Below are positions 50,524 to 58,365 of a stretch of 64,000 nucleotides of DNA, one piece after another. The DNA comes from Planococcus glaciei (lineage in GTDB: Bacteria > Bacillota > Bacilli > Bacillales_A > Planococcaceae): the NCBI RefSeq assembly GCF_900099655.1, contig NZ_FNDC01000005.1:62001-126000 (forward strand), in the 5' to 3' direction. Positions within the stretch are counted from its first letter, which is position 1, and each line of letters opens with the position of its first letter. The translations under genes and the position numbers were made by a program. Below the pieces are notes generated by a model that saw nothing but the letters and a program-made list of their open reading frames with translations, had not been told where the DNA came from and did no database searches.

Positions 50524-50703
50524 TTAAGAACCGCGTTTCAGTTTTCCGATGGTCTTTTGGAATTTGCCTTTGGTCTTGTCAAACTTTCCTTCATTCTGCA
50601 GGCGCGGATTGTCTGTAGCATTGCCGACTTGATCTTTGACCTCACCTTTTGTCCGGCTGACGACGCTTTTCAGTTTGTCTGAGAACCCTTTGTCACGGGC
50701 CAT
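50524..50703 (-). CDS. CsbD-family stress protein, 59 aa
   Basis: A short gene with an AGGAGG ribosome site before ATG 50703. The product MARDKGFSDKLKSVVSRTKG continues with EVKDQVGNATDNPRLQNEGKFDKTKGKFQKTIGKLKRGS. The GEVKDQVGNATDNPxLQxEGKxD pattern defines the CsbD family, whose first member is under sigma-B in B. subtilis. Its molecular role is unknown. A possible sigma-B promoter lies at 50741-50765 on the same strand. Confidence 0.88.
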   Translation of the reverse strand: MARDKGFSDKLKSVVSRTKGEVKDQVGNATDNPRLQNEGKFDKTKGKFQKTIGKLKRGS

Positions 50704-50740
50704 TTTAGACGCCTCCTATTGAAGTTTCTTACTCTTTGTA

Positions 50741-50765
50741 TAGCACCAGAACGGAAATTTTAAAC
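50741..50765 (-). promoter_or_regulatory. Possible sigma-B promoter of csbD
   Basis: On the minus strand GTTTAA (50765-50760), 13 bases, then GTGCTA (50746-50741). The -35 part fits the general-stress consensus exactly; the -10 part fits poorly to GGGTAT. Confidence 0.3.
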
Positions 50766-50812
50766 TTTTTCCGGTACAATGGAGAGAAAGTTTAATTGGA
50801 AGGAGGGACGGC

Positions 50813-51427
50813 ATGGAAAAACGAGACCCGAGACAGATTCTGGAACAGAAAATGCGGGAAACCCGCCCAAAATGGACGCGGAACCAGGCGCCGAGCCCGA
50901 AGAAATACAAACCGAGCATGGAACTGGTGGAAAATTACGTCGTCCTGGATTTTGAAACAACCGGCCTGCGGGCAGGAAGCGATAAAATCATCCAGATTGG
51001 GGCAGTGAAATACATCGGCCACAACCGGGAAGACACGATGTACTTGCTGATCAATCCGGAACAATACATTTCTCCGACCATTACGCGCATCACCGGCATT
51101 AAAAACCAAGACGTCCAGGATGCGCCGACAATTGACGAAGTGGCGCACGACTTGATCGAGTTTATCGAAGGGCTGCCGCTCGTGGCGCACAACGCACCGT
51201 TTGATATGGGCTTTTTGTATGCCCTCGATAAAATCACGCCGATTCCGGAGTACACGGTCATCGATACAGTGAAGCTGGCGCGGAAAGTCATCCGCGAAAC
51301 ACCGAACCATAAGCTGGGAACTTTAGCGCAATACCTGCAGCTTGAGCACAATGCCCACGATGCATTAGGCGATTGCCTGGTGACAGCGGAAATCTACCAG
51401 TATTGCATCAGCCGAATGAAACGATAA
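50813..51427 (+). CDS. DnaQ-like 3'-5' exonuclease (DEDDh)
   Basis: A 204-residue protein with a basic ~35-residue lead (RETRPKWTRNQAPSPKKYKP) and then the exonuclease fold. Exo I is YVVLDFETTGLRAGSDKIIQIGAV (Asp, Glu), Exo II is LVAHNAPFDMGFLYAL (Asp) and Exo III is LEHNAHDALGDCLVTAEIY (His, Asp). All four metal acids and the His are present, so it should be active on DNA or RNA ends. Stand-alone members of this kind act in repair or as polymerase-III-epsilon-like nucleases; the exact role is unknown. Terminator at 51430-51457. Confidence 0.92.
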   Translation: MEKRDPRQILEQKMRETRPKWTRNQAPSPKKYKPSMELVENYVVLDFETTGLRAGSDKIIQIGAVKYIGHNREDTMYLLINPEQYISPTITRITGIKNQDVQDAPTIDEVAHDLIEFIEGLPLVAHNAPFDMGFLYALDKITPIPEYTVIDTVKLARKVIRETPNHKLGTLAQYLQLEHNAHDALGDCLVTAEIYQYCISRMKR

Positions 51428-51429
51428 GA

Positions 51430-51457
51430 GCAATCTCCTTAGTGGAGATTGTTTTTT
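51430..51457 (+). terminator. Terminator of the exonuclease gene
   Basis: CAATCTCC-TTAGT-GGAGATTG followed by seven Ts. Confidence 0.92.
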
Positions 51458-51542
51458 TATTGCCTAAGCGGCTATGAATCAGAGCGGAAAAGAGTAAAAT
51501 ACAGAGTAATCACGCATTCGTTTTTGAAATGGGGGCTTGTCC

Positions 51543-52268
51543 ATGAACGCCAGCATTGAGTTGAAAAACGTCAGCAAAAGCTTCGGCAAGAAAACCGTGC
51601 TGCAGGAAATTAATTTGTCGATTGCGGAAGGCCAGATTTACGGATTGATCGGGCCATCGGGGTCGGGAAAGACCACTTTGGTGAAAATGATCGTCGGCAT
51701 TGATGCACCGGATTCAGGTACGGTCCGGGTGCTCGATGTGAAAGTCCCGGATCTGGAATTGCTGAATGAGATTGGCTATATGGCGCAGTCTGATGCCTTG
51801 TATCCCGAACTCACCGGCAAGGAAAACCTGGACTTTTTTGCATCACTGTATCCGATGAAAAAATCCCATATGAAAAAGCGCATTGCCTATGCGGCGGACC
51901 TGGTCAAACTGTCTGGTGACCTTGGAAAGAAAGTATCGGCTTATTCAGGCGGCATGAAGCGCAGGCTGTCGCTCGCGATTGCATTGGTGCACGATCCGAA
52001 AATCCTGATTCTTGATGAACCGACAGTGGGGATTGATCCGGAACTGCGCGTAGCCATCTGGAACGAATTGTTTCATTTGAAAAGCGAACAGCAAAAAACC
52101 ATCCTCATCACGACGCATGTCATGGACGAAGCGGAAAAATGCGACCAGGTGGCAATGGTGCGGGACGGTGCCATTTTGGCGAGCGGCACACCAGCTGAAT
52201 TGAAGCGCCATTACGGCGTCAATCAATTAGAAGAAGCCTTCCTAAAAGCGGGGAGGGAGCAGCGATGA
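51543..52268 (+). CDS. ABC-2 type exporter ATPase
   Basis: A 241-residue ATPase: Walker A GLIGPSGSGKTTLVK, Q-loop YMAQSDALYPELTGKENL, signature YSGGMKRRLSLAIAL, Walker B ILILDEPTVGIDP and switch His TTHVMDEAEKC. The sequence type (drug/ABC-2 exporter group) and the overlapping permease gene show an export pump; its cargo is unknown. GGGGG lies 7 bases before ATG 51543. Overlaps the permease by 4 bp. Confidence 0.93.
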   Translation: MNASIELKNVSKSFGKKTVLQEINLSIAEGQIYGLIGPSGSGKTTLVKMIVGIDAPDSGTVRVLDVKVPDLELLNEIGYMAQSDALYPELTGKENLDFFASLYPMKKSHMKKRIAYAADLVKLSGDLGKKVSAYSGGMKRRLSLAIALVHDPKILILDEPTVGIDPELRVAIWNELFHLKSEQQKTILITTHVMDEAEKCDQVAMVRDGAILASGTPAELKRHYGVNQLEEAFLKAGREQR

Positions 52269-53287
52269 GAATTGCCGCGTTGGTGCGCCGGATTATCAAA
52301 CAAATGCTGCGGGACAAGCGGACCTTGGCGCTGCTGTTTCTTGCGCCGCTATTTGTCCTGACGCTCATGTATTTCTTTTTCAACGGCAACACGGTTCAGC
52401 CGGAACTTGGGACAGTGAATGTTCCGGAATCGTTGGCTATGGCTCTGGAAGAAAGAGGGATGATCATCACCTCTTACGGCCAAGCGACAGAAGAAACGGT
52501 GATAGAAGAAGATTTGGACGGCTTGCTGGCATTGGAAAGCGGCAGGATGACCTTAACTTTGCTGAATGACGATCCGTCGCTGGCGAAAAATTTGTTGGCG
52601 CAGGTCAGCCAGACGGTTTTGCTGGCTTCTGGACAAACTCAGCCCATACCGCTCGAAATCGCGTATATTTACGGCAGCAGCGACACGGAATTTTTCGATG
52701 TGCTGTCGCCGGTATTGATCGGCTTTTTCGTCTTCTTTTTCGTCTTTTTGATTTCCGGGATCGGCTTGTTAAAGGAACGGGTATCCGGTACGCTGGAGCG
52801 TTTGATGGCGACGCCCATCCGCAAAGGAGAGCTGATTGCGGCCTATTTAATCGGGTTTGGCATTTTCGCGGTCATTCAGACGGTCATTGTGGTGGCGTTT
52901 TCGATTACGGTGCTGGATGTGGTATTGGTCGGCTCGGTGTGGCATGTGCTGCTCATCAATTTACTGTTGGCATTAGTGGCCTTGTCGCTCGGTATTTTAT
53001 TGTCGACTTTTGCATCTTCTGAATTCCAGATGGTCCAATTCATCCCGATTGTGGTCGTGCCGCAAATCTTTTTTGCCGGCATTTTCCCGGTCGAAGGGTT
53101 GGCAGACTGGCTGCAGGCAATCGGCCGCATCATGCCGATTTACTATGCGGCGGACGCATTGAAAGCGGTCATGTACAAAGGGCAGGGCTTCAGTGAAATC
53201 AGCGGAGATCTGCTGGCATTGGTAATTTTTGCGTCCGTCTTTATTGTGCTGAATCTTGTTGTATTGAGAAGACATCGGAAACTGTAA
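52265..53287 (+). CDS. ABC-2 type exporter permease
   Basis: A 340-residue membrane protein. One helix near the start (LALLFLAPLFVLTLMYFFF), an extracytoplasmic domain of about 120 residues, then five helices including VLIGFFVFFFVFLISGIGLLKERVSGTLERLMATPIRKGELIAAYLIGF-type sequence, the conserved ABC-2 region. The FIPIVVVPQIFFAGIFPVEGL stretch is also typical. It forms the channel for the ATPase encoded just upstream (ATGA overlap). Confidence 0.92.
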   Translation: MRIAALVRRIIKQMLRDKRTLALLFLAPLFVLTLMYFFFNGNTVQPELGTVNVPESLAMALEERGMIITSYGQATEETVIEEDLDGLLALESGRMTLTLLNDDPSLAKNLLAQVSQTVLLASGQTQPIPLEIAYIYGSSDTEFFDVLSPVLIGFFVFFFVFLISGIGLLKERVSGTLERLMATPIRKGELIAAYLIGFGIFAVIQTVIVVAFSITVLDVVLVGSVWHVLLINLLLALVALSLGILLSTFASSEFQMVQFIPIVVVPQIFFAGIFPVEGLADWLQAIGRIMPIYYAADALKAVMYKGQGFSEISGDLLALVIFASVFIVLNLVVLRRHRKL

Positions 53288-53368
53288 CAGATGGATTGGA
53301 CTTTCTGTATTTTGAAAGTTAGGAAGAAACCCTCCAAAAGGAGGGAAAGAACAAGGGGGACATGTACA

Positions 53369-54121
53369 TTGCTGAATTACTACAGTAAATTATCGACAGA
53401 AGTATACGATCTGGACAAACCGGTCGGCAGTTCGTTCGGCGATATCGAGTATTATCTGGAGCGGCTGAAAGGAACAGCTGGGCGGATTTTGGAACCGGCG
53501 GTTGGCACAGGGCGCATGATGATTCCGCTGCTCCAAGCCGGATTTGAAGTGGACGGCTTTGATGTATCGCCGGAAATGCTTGCGAAGTGCCGGGACAATT
53601 GCCATGTAAGAGGGCTCCGTCCCGAACTGATCGAAGAACGGATGGAGTCGTTTACTGCTGGCCGGAAATACGGGGCGATTATTATCCCAACGGGTACCTT
53701 TCTGCTGCTGCATGAACGGGAGCAATCGCTGCAAGCTTTACACAATTTCCATCAACACTTGGAAACCGGCGGCCGGTTCATCGTTGATTTGTATTTGCCG
53801 GGGCATATCGAGTTGGAGAAAAGCTCGACGCGCACTTGGACCCTTGAAAACGGGGACACTATGACGCTGGAAAGCAAAAAAGTCGAAGTGGATTGGGTCA
53901 ACCAATACACCATTTCGCACAATCGCTACGAAAAGTGGCGGGACGGCAAGCTGATCGAAACTGAACTGGAGCGCTTTCCGATGCGCTGGTACGGTGTAGC
54001 GGAATTTAAACTGCTGCTGGAACAGACCGGATTTACGGATATCACGATTTCAACCGATTACCGGTACGGGGAGCCTCCGACTGGAGCGGGGCAATGCATC
54101 ACGTTTGAAGCGGTGAAATAA
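53369..54121 (+). CDS. Class I SAM-dependent methyltransferase
   Basis: A 250-residue methyltransferase: DIEYYLERLKG then the AdoMet motif I GRILEPAVGTGRMMIPLLQAGFEVDGFDVSPEMLAKC, motif II-like KYGAIIIPTGTFLLL, and a small beta domain at the end that suggests a YjhP/UbiE-like small-molecule enzyme. The substrate is unknown. The start is TTG at 53369, 9 bases after AAGGGGG; no ATG is suitably placed. It follows the exporter by 81 bp. Confidence 0.86.
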   Translation: MLNYYSKLSTEVYDLDKPVGSSFGDIEYYLERLKGTAGRILEPAVGTGRMMIPLLQAGFEVDGFDVSPEMLAKCRDNCHVRGLRPELIEERMESFTAGRKYGAIIIPTGTFLLLHEREQSLQALHNFHQHLETGGRFIVDLYLPGHIELEKSSTRTWTLENGDTMTLESKKVEVDWVNQYTISHNRYEKWRDGKLIETELERFPMRWYGVAEFKLLLEQTGFTDITISTDYRYGEPPTGAGQCITFEAVK

Positions 54122-54142
54122 ATCGGCGATTTTGGGCGGCCT

Positions 54143-54212
54143 GGGCGTAACAGGGTAAAAGTTGGGCATAAACAGCTGCGACTTGGGCATATTCAACCCG
54201 AACATGGGCATA
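54143..54212. repeat. Four GGGCATA-type units, exact 21-bp period
   Basis: GGGCGTA at 54143 and GGGCATA at 54164, 54185 and 54206 step by exactly 21 bases, between the methyltransferase gene and the terminator 54221-54252. Same core and period as 7926-7974. Confidence 0.78.
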
Positions 54213-54220
54213 ACCAACAA

Positions 54221-54252
54221 AAAAAGGATGGCTCCTGGGAGCCATCCTTTTT
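54221..54252. terminator. Bidirectional terminator
   Basis: AAAAAGGATGGCTC-CTGG-GAGCCATCCTTTTT, perfect 14-bp stem between two convergent genes. Confidence 0.93.
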
Positions 54253-54607
54253 AGCGCTGATTAAAATCAATCGCTTCCCAAATCAAGTTTTTAAACGGTC
54301 CCGGCTGGATGTCGGCAAGCTTCCGGACGCGGATATGGCGCATCTTCGTGCCATCGCCTTCAAGCAGGCCTTCCCGGTCATCCAGTTGGGCGCCTTGGTA
54401 AAAGCCGAAATTGATATGGCTTTTAGCGGTTTGCAGGTAGCATACCAAACCGTCGCGTGAATAAGAAGGTTTGCCCCATTTGATTTCTTCGGTCATGCTC
54501 TCGGAAACTTCGAAAATCAAATGGCGCAATTCCATAGCCAGTTGCTGGACATGCTCTGGAAGTTCTTCGATGTATTGGTCGACTGCTGGATTAAGCTGTA
54601 CGTTCAT
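54251..54607 (-). CDS. DUF1801 (YdhG-like) protein, 118 aa
   Basis: A small protein with the DUF1801/YdhG layout: VDQYIEELPEHVQQLAMELRHLIFE, EEIKWGKPSYSRDGLVCYL, HINFGFYQGAQLDD and the C-terminal MRHIRVRKLADIQP. The family is often likened to the iron chaperone frataxin fold; the function here is unknown. It lies 12 bp downstream of the XRE-cupin gene, so the two are probably co-transcribed. Confidence 0.88.
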   Translation of the reverse strand: MNVQLNPAVDQYIEELPEHVQQLAMELRHLIFEVSESMTEEIKWGKPSYSRDGLVCYLQTAKSHINFGFYQGAQLDDREGLLEGDGTKMRHIRVRKLADIQPGPFKNLIWEAIDFNQR

Positions 54608-54619
54608 CGGGCACTCTCC

Positions 54620-55141
54620 TCATTTCTTTTTGGATGAAACCACCAGAAAGCGCACGTCGCGGTCGGTCAGATTAAACCAGTAATGCGTTTGGCGCGCATC
54701 GAACATCGTCGATTGCTGTTCGCCGAGTTCATATTGCCGGCCGTCCACTTCCACGGTCAATACGCCTTCCACGACGAAAATAAATTCATAGCCGTGATGG
54801 GCAAACGCGTTGCCTTCGTTTTCCCCGGGATGCAATGTGACAAGAATCGGAGAAAAGTCCGCTTCTTCCACGCCATTCGATAAGTCCTTATAATAAAACC
54901 GTTCCAGCCGCATGGCCAGCTCGTCCCGTTCAGTATCGCCTTCCGCAAAGAATGCACTGGGATCCACATTCAAGGCATCGGAAATCTTCCGCAACGATTC
55001 CAACGTGACGCTTGATTTTCCCCGTTCCACTTGAGACAGGAAACTGATGGACACACCGGTTTCATCAGCCAATTCTTTTAATGTCATTTTTCGCTTTTTG
55101 CGAAGATCTTTCAGCGTAAAGCCAATTGAACTCGTTGGCAT
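54620..55141 (-). CDS. XRE-family regulator with cupin sensor domain
   Basis: A 173-residue regulator of the PuuR/cupin type. The N-terminal HTH is LKDLRKKRKMTLKELADETGVSISFLSQVERGKSSVTLESLRKISDALN-like (residues 8-60). The C-terminal cupin (about 95-170) has HHGYEFIFVVEGVLTVEVDGRQYELGEQQSTMFDARQTHYW. It is divergent from the MFS/ornithine-cyclodeaminase pair across 201 bp, so it probably controls that pair in response to an amino acid or its product; this is inference. ATG 55141 is preferred to 55147 because the GGCGGGGA site would be too close to the latter. Confidence 0.88.
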   Translation of the reverse strand: MPTSSIGFTLKDLRKKRKMTLKELADETGVSISFLSQVERGKSSVTLESLRKISDALNVDPSAFFAEGDTERDELAMRLERFYYKDLSNGVEEADFSPILVTLHPGENEGNAFAHHGYEFIFVVEGVLTVEVDGRQYELGEQQSTMFDARQTHYWFNLTDRDVRFLVVSSKKK

Positions 55142-55253
55142 AACCATTCCCCGCCTTACTCTAATCGTTCTATCCTTTTCATCAGTCTGCTTTCAAACTG
55201 AAGTTCCCTTTATCATAACGTACTTGCCAAAAGCCCACCACTGAAAAAAGTCG

Positions 55254-55282
55254 TTGACAGAAAATTTGGAACTGAATAAGAT
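55254..55282 (+). promoter_or_regulatory. Sigma-A promoter of the MFS transporter gene
   Basis: A perfect TTGACA at 55254-55259 and TAAGAT at 55277-55282, spaced 17 bases, in the divergent region with the XRE-cupin gene. Confidence 0.75.
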
Positions 55283-55342
55283 AGGAACATGGGAGAAATT
55301 GAAGTGCTACTTCAATTCAAACAAACACAAGGGGGAGTCAGT

Positions 55343-56647
55343 TTGGACAAGAAGCAAACACGGCGGGTATTGACGGCAAGTTTAGTGGGAAGTTCGATTG
55401 AATGGTTTGATTATTTTTTATATGGAACAATGGCAGCACTTGTATTTAACCAATTATTTTTCGTCAACGAGGACCCGACAGTCGGGCTGATGCTCGCTTA
55501 CGCCTCATTTGCATTATCGTTCTTCATCCGTCCGTTTGGCGGCATCATCTTCAGCCATATCGGCGACCGCATTGGGCGCAAGAAAACCTTGGTCATTACG
55601 CTAAGCTTGATGGGGCTTGCCACATTCGGCATGGGTCTGCTGCCGACCTATCAGGCAATCGGCATTTGGGCACCCATCCTATTGATCACGCTGCGTTTGG
55701 TGCAAGGGCTTGGAATCGGCGGCGAATGGGGAGGCGCGCTATTGCTTGCAACGGAATACGCACCGCCTGAAAGACGCGGATTTTTCGGCAGCATTCCGCA
55801 AATGGGCGTTACGATCGGGATGGTCATGGGAACGCTGGCGCTTTGGATCATGACGTTGTTGCCGAACGGGGCATTCATGACATGGGGCTGGCGCGTGCCG
55901 TTCATTTTGAGTGCATTCCTGGTTATTTTCGGTTTATGGATCCGTAAAGGCATCGACGAAACACCGGAATTCAAGGCAGTTCAGGCATCAGGCGAAATTC
56001 CGAAATTGCCGATTGTCGATACGCTGAAATACCACTGGCGCGAAGTGCTGATTGCAATTGGAGCGAAAGTGGTGGAAACCGCCCCGTTCTATATTTTCGG
56101 GACGTTCGTAGTATCGTACGCGACAACGAATCTTGGCTTTTCGCAAACCGCAACACTGGGTTCGGTAATGATTGCGACAGTCATCACAACGATTTTGATT
56201 CCGATTATGGGCTCGCTGTCCGATAAAATCGGACGCAAGAAAATGTACATTGCCGGAGCAGTGGCGATGGCGCTTTACGCGTTCCCGTATTTCTGGATGC
56301 TGCACCAAGGCTCCGTCCTGCTGCTGGTCGTAGCGACCATTATCGGCCTTGGCATTATCTGGGCACCGATTACTGCCGTTCTCGGCACCATGTTCTCGGA
56401 AATTTTTGACGCTAAAGTCCGCTACACAGGTGTTACACTCGGCTACCAGATTGGTGCTGCTCTGGCAGGCGGAACAGCACCACTCGTAGCGACGGCATTG
56501 CTTGCAAACTTTGATAATTCTTATGTGCCAGTCGCGATTTACATCATCTTCACTGCACTGATCTCACTTGTTGCTATTTGGGCAGTGAAAGATTTGAGCG
56601 GCAAACAGGCAGCACCGAAAGCGGCGGCGAAAGAAAGCCGCGTATAA
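55343..56647 (+). CDS. MFS transporter, metabolite:H+ symporter type
   Basis: A 434-residue, 12-helix carrier of the MHS group (ProP/ShiA/KgtP relatives): SLVGSSIEWFDYFLYGTMAALVF at the start, the loop motif GDRIGRKKTLVITLSLMG, RLVQGLGIGGEWGGALLLATEYAP and the second repeat GSLSDKIGRKKMYI. It should bring in an organic or amino acid with protons; its partner gene suggests an amino acid. The start is TTG at 55343 with GGGGGAG 5 bases upstream. The next gene is 26 bp downstream. Confidence 0.92.
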   Translation: MDKKQTRRVLTASLVGSSIEWFDYFLYGTMAALVFNQLFFVNEDPTVGLMLAYASFALSFFIRPFGGIIFSHIGDRIGRKKTLVITLSLMGLATFGMGLLPTYQAIGIWAPILLITLRLVQGLGIGGEWGGALLLATEYAPPERRGFFGSIPQMGVTIGMVMGTLALWIMTLLPNGAFMTWGWRVPFILSAFLVIFGLWIRKGIDETPEFKAVQASGEIPKLPIVDTLKYHWREVLIAIGAKVVETAPFYIFGTFVVSYATTNLGFSQTATLGSVMIATVITTILIPIMGSLSDKIGRKKMYIAGAVAMALYAFPYFWMLHQGSVLLLVVATIIGLGIIWAPITAVLGTMFSEIFDAKVRYTGVTLGYQIGAALAGGTAPLVATALLANFDNSYVPVAIYIIFTALISLVAIWAVKDLSGKQAAPKAAAKESRV

Positions 56648-56673
56648 GCCGCTTTCTTCAAGGGAGGACAACC

Positions 56674-57657
56674 ATGCTCATCATCAATGAACAACAGATT
56701 CAGGAATCGTATAATATGGCAGATGCCATCCAAGACGTCACGGCCATTTTGGCGGCAAAACAGCAAGGCAAAATCGACAATCCGCACCGCACCGTTTTGG
56801 ATTTCCCGGAACGCCAGGCATCGTCCTTGTATATGCCGAGTGCCGATTTAGTGGGCGAAATTGCCGGCGTGAAAGTGGTCACCATCTTTCCGGAAAACCC
56901 GGCGCAAGGAAAACCGACGACACAAGGCATGATCCTGTTGTCGGATGCAGCGAACGGTGAACACGTGGCACTCATGACGGCGTCTTACCTGACGCGCTTG
57001 CGGACAGGTGCACTAAGCGCCATCGCAACAGAGCGCCTGGCGAGAACGGATAGCCGCGTCCTGACCGTCATCGGTACGGGAGCGATGGCGTTTGAGCAAG
57101 TGCTTGGCGTGCTGGAAGTCCGGGCAATCGAGCGCATCATCCTGGTGAATCGAACTCCTGAAAAAGCGGAGGCTTTCGGCGAAAAACTGAAAGCATTCGG
57201 CGTTGAAATTCCTTATGAAGTCGAAACGGACGTCCAGAAAGCTGTGAAACAGGCAGACATCCTCTGCTGCGCCACGCGTTCCGATAACCCTGTATTTGAT
57301 GGAAGGGATTTAAAGCCCGGCACCCACATTAACGGCGTCGGCTCTTATTTGCCAAGCATGCGCGAAGTGGACGAACTCACCGTAGAGCGGGCTGATAAAA
57401 TCATTGCCGATGATTTAGTTGGCGTAAAAGACGAAGCCGGTGAACTGATCCATTGTGCAGAAAGCAGCGATTGGTCGTTCGATAAGGTATATGCCGAACT
57501 TGGCGAACTGGCAGTCGGCGAAAAAGCCGGACGCCAGTCAGCTGAAGAAATCACGTTCTTTAAATCGGTCGGAGCCGCCTATTTTGATCTCGCTGTCGCA
57601 AAAGGGGTCTTTGCAAAAGCGAAAGCATCGGATTCCGGAATAGAAGTAGAAATGTAA
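56674..57657 (+). CDS. Ornithine cyclodeaminase / mu-crystallin family enzyme
   Basis: A 327-residue NAD(P)-binding protein: LIINEQQIQESYNMADAIQ, KVVTIFPENPAQGKPTTQGMILL with substrate-site Lys, MTASYLTRLRTGALSAIATERLA, the Rossmann motif VLTVIGTGAMAFEQVLGVL, ILCCATRSDNPVFDG and HINGVGSYLPSMREVDE. Family members are ornithine cyclodeaminases, alanine dehydrogenases or imine reductases; which one cannot be told. GGGAGGA precedes the ATG at 56674. Its terminator was split or partly copied by element B. Confidence 0.9.
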   Translation: MLIINEQQIQESYNMADAIQDVTAILAAKQQGKIDNPHRTVLDFPERQASSLYMPSADLVGEIAGVKVVTIFPENPAQGKPTTQGMILLSDAANGEHVALMTASYLTRLRTGALSAIATERLARTDSRVLTVIGTGAMAFEQVLGVLEVRAIERIILVNRTPEKAEAFGEKLKAFGVEIPYEVETDVQKAVKQADILCCATRSDNPVFDGRDLKPGTHINGVGSYLPSMREVDELTVERADKIIADDLVGVKDEAGELIHCAESSDWSFDKVYAELGELAVGEKAGRQSAEEITFFKSVGAAYFDLAVAKGVFAKAKASDSGIEVEM

Positions 57658-57672
57658 GAGGCTGTCCGCAAA
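57658..57672 (+). repeat. Left half-copy of the terminator sequence after the cyclodeaminase gene
   Basis: GAGGCTGTCCGCAAA directly after the stop. Fourteen of these bases recur at 58107-58120, where the complete hairpin is present. Confidence 0.65.
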
Positions 57673-58106
57673 GTATAAATTAAATGAATAGAAATACATA
57701 AAACCAACCGGACCGGCCACTTCGCTTTCCGTGGGCTCAGCTTCAGCCTCCTCGCCGCTTCGCACCTCCGGGGTCTTCAGCTTTCGCTGTCCCACAGGAG
57801 TCTTCGTGGCCGAACCGGTTGGGGCGGCTCTCTTTGATATGAAAGTGAACGATAATCCGATTGAAGCCCAACCGTTTAGTTGGAGAAGAAAAGTGGCAAC
57901 TCTGGATAGCCTTTACGCTGATTATCCAAAGTGGAAGCCGGCGACTCCTGCGGGATAGCGAAGTGCCGAAATCCACTCGGGACGCACGTTCCGAGTTAGT
58001 TCGGCGCGAGCCCGCGGAACGCGTCCGGCTGAAACGGAGGATCCGAGATGCCCTGTTGTATGTTCATTCATTTCTTATGCGTAAAAATTCTTTTGTCTAC
58101 AAACTC
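57673..58106. mobile_element. MITE-like element B (434 bp), inverted relative of element A
   Basis: Read in reverse, its right end (TTTTGTCTACA at 58091-58101, AAAAATTC before it), GC-rich core (57938-58022, TCCTGCGGGA to CCCGCGGAACGC) and AT-rich half match element A block by block. The left end has lost the recognisable TGTAGACAAAA repeat. The element lies between copies of terminator sequence, like A. It also holds an additional palindromic cassette (57717-57818). Non-coding. Confidence 0.65.
57704..57822. repeat. Palindromic cassette nested in element B
   Basis: Arms 57704-57720 (CCAACCGGACCGGCCAC) and 57806-57822 (GTGGCCGAACCGGTTGG) match as inverted repeats at 15 of 17 positions. ACCGG occurs at both borders (57712-57716, 57814-57818). 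Element A has the uninterrupted 17-bp form at 34404-34420. The inner blocks match the cassette at 43464-43571. Confidence 0.65.
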
Positions 58107-58132
58107 AGGCTGTCCGCAAATGCGGACAGCCT
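58107..58132 (+). terminator. Complete hairpin right of element B
   Basis: AGGCTGTCCGC-AAAT-GCGGACAGCCT, perfect 11-bp stem, followed by TTTCG. It was probably the original terminator of the cyclodeaminase gene. In 58133-58365 I see only AT-rich leader sequence and no firm promoter. Confidence 0.7.
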
Positions 58133-58365
58133 TTCGTATTTGCAGGATAATTACTTTTTTATATAGACAAAATGAAATAATCAGTACATTAGGAGGATGT
58201 AATTTTCAGCCAAAATAACTATATTCAATGGTAGTATGTGTTAAAAACTTTACAATAAAACAGTAGATTCGTTGCATAAAAGTGTTAAAATAAAGAGATA
58301 AAATACATTTATTGGAACGGATTCTGAAATCGAACCGATTAATCATAGAACTGGGGAGCGTATGG

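Noticed and set aside
57731-58166. Short frames (75 and 101 codons) within element B
   Set aside because: Matching frames in element A are not conserved, and the sequence is a folded non-coding repeat.
58191-58202. Start-stop mini-frame AGGAGG-ATG-TAA
   Set aside because: The AGGAGG touches the ATG with no spacing, so initiation there is unlikely; nothing else supports a regulatory mini-ORF.
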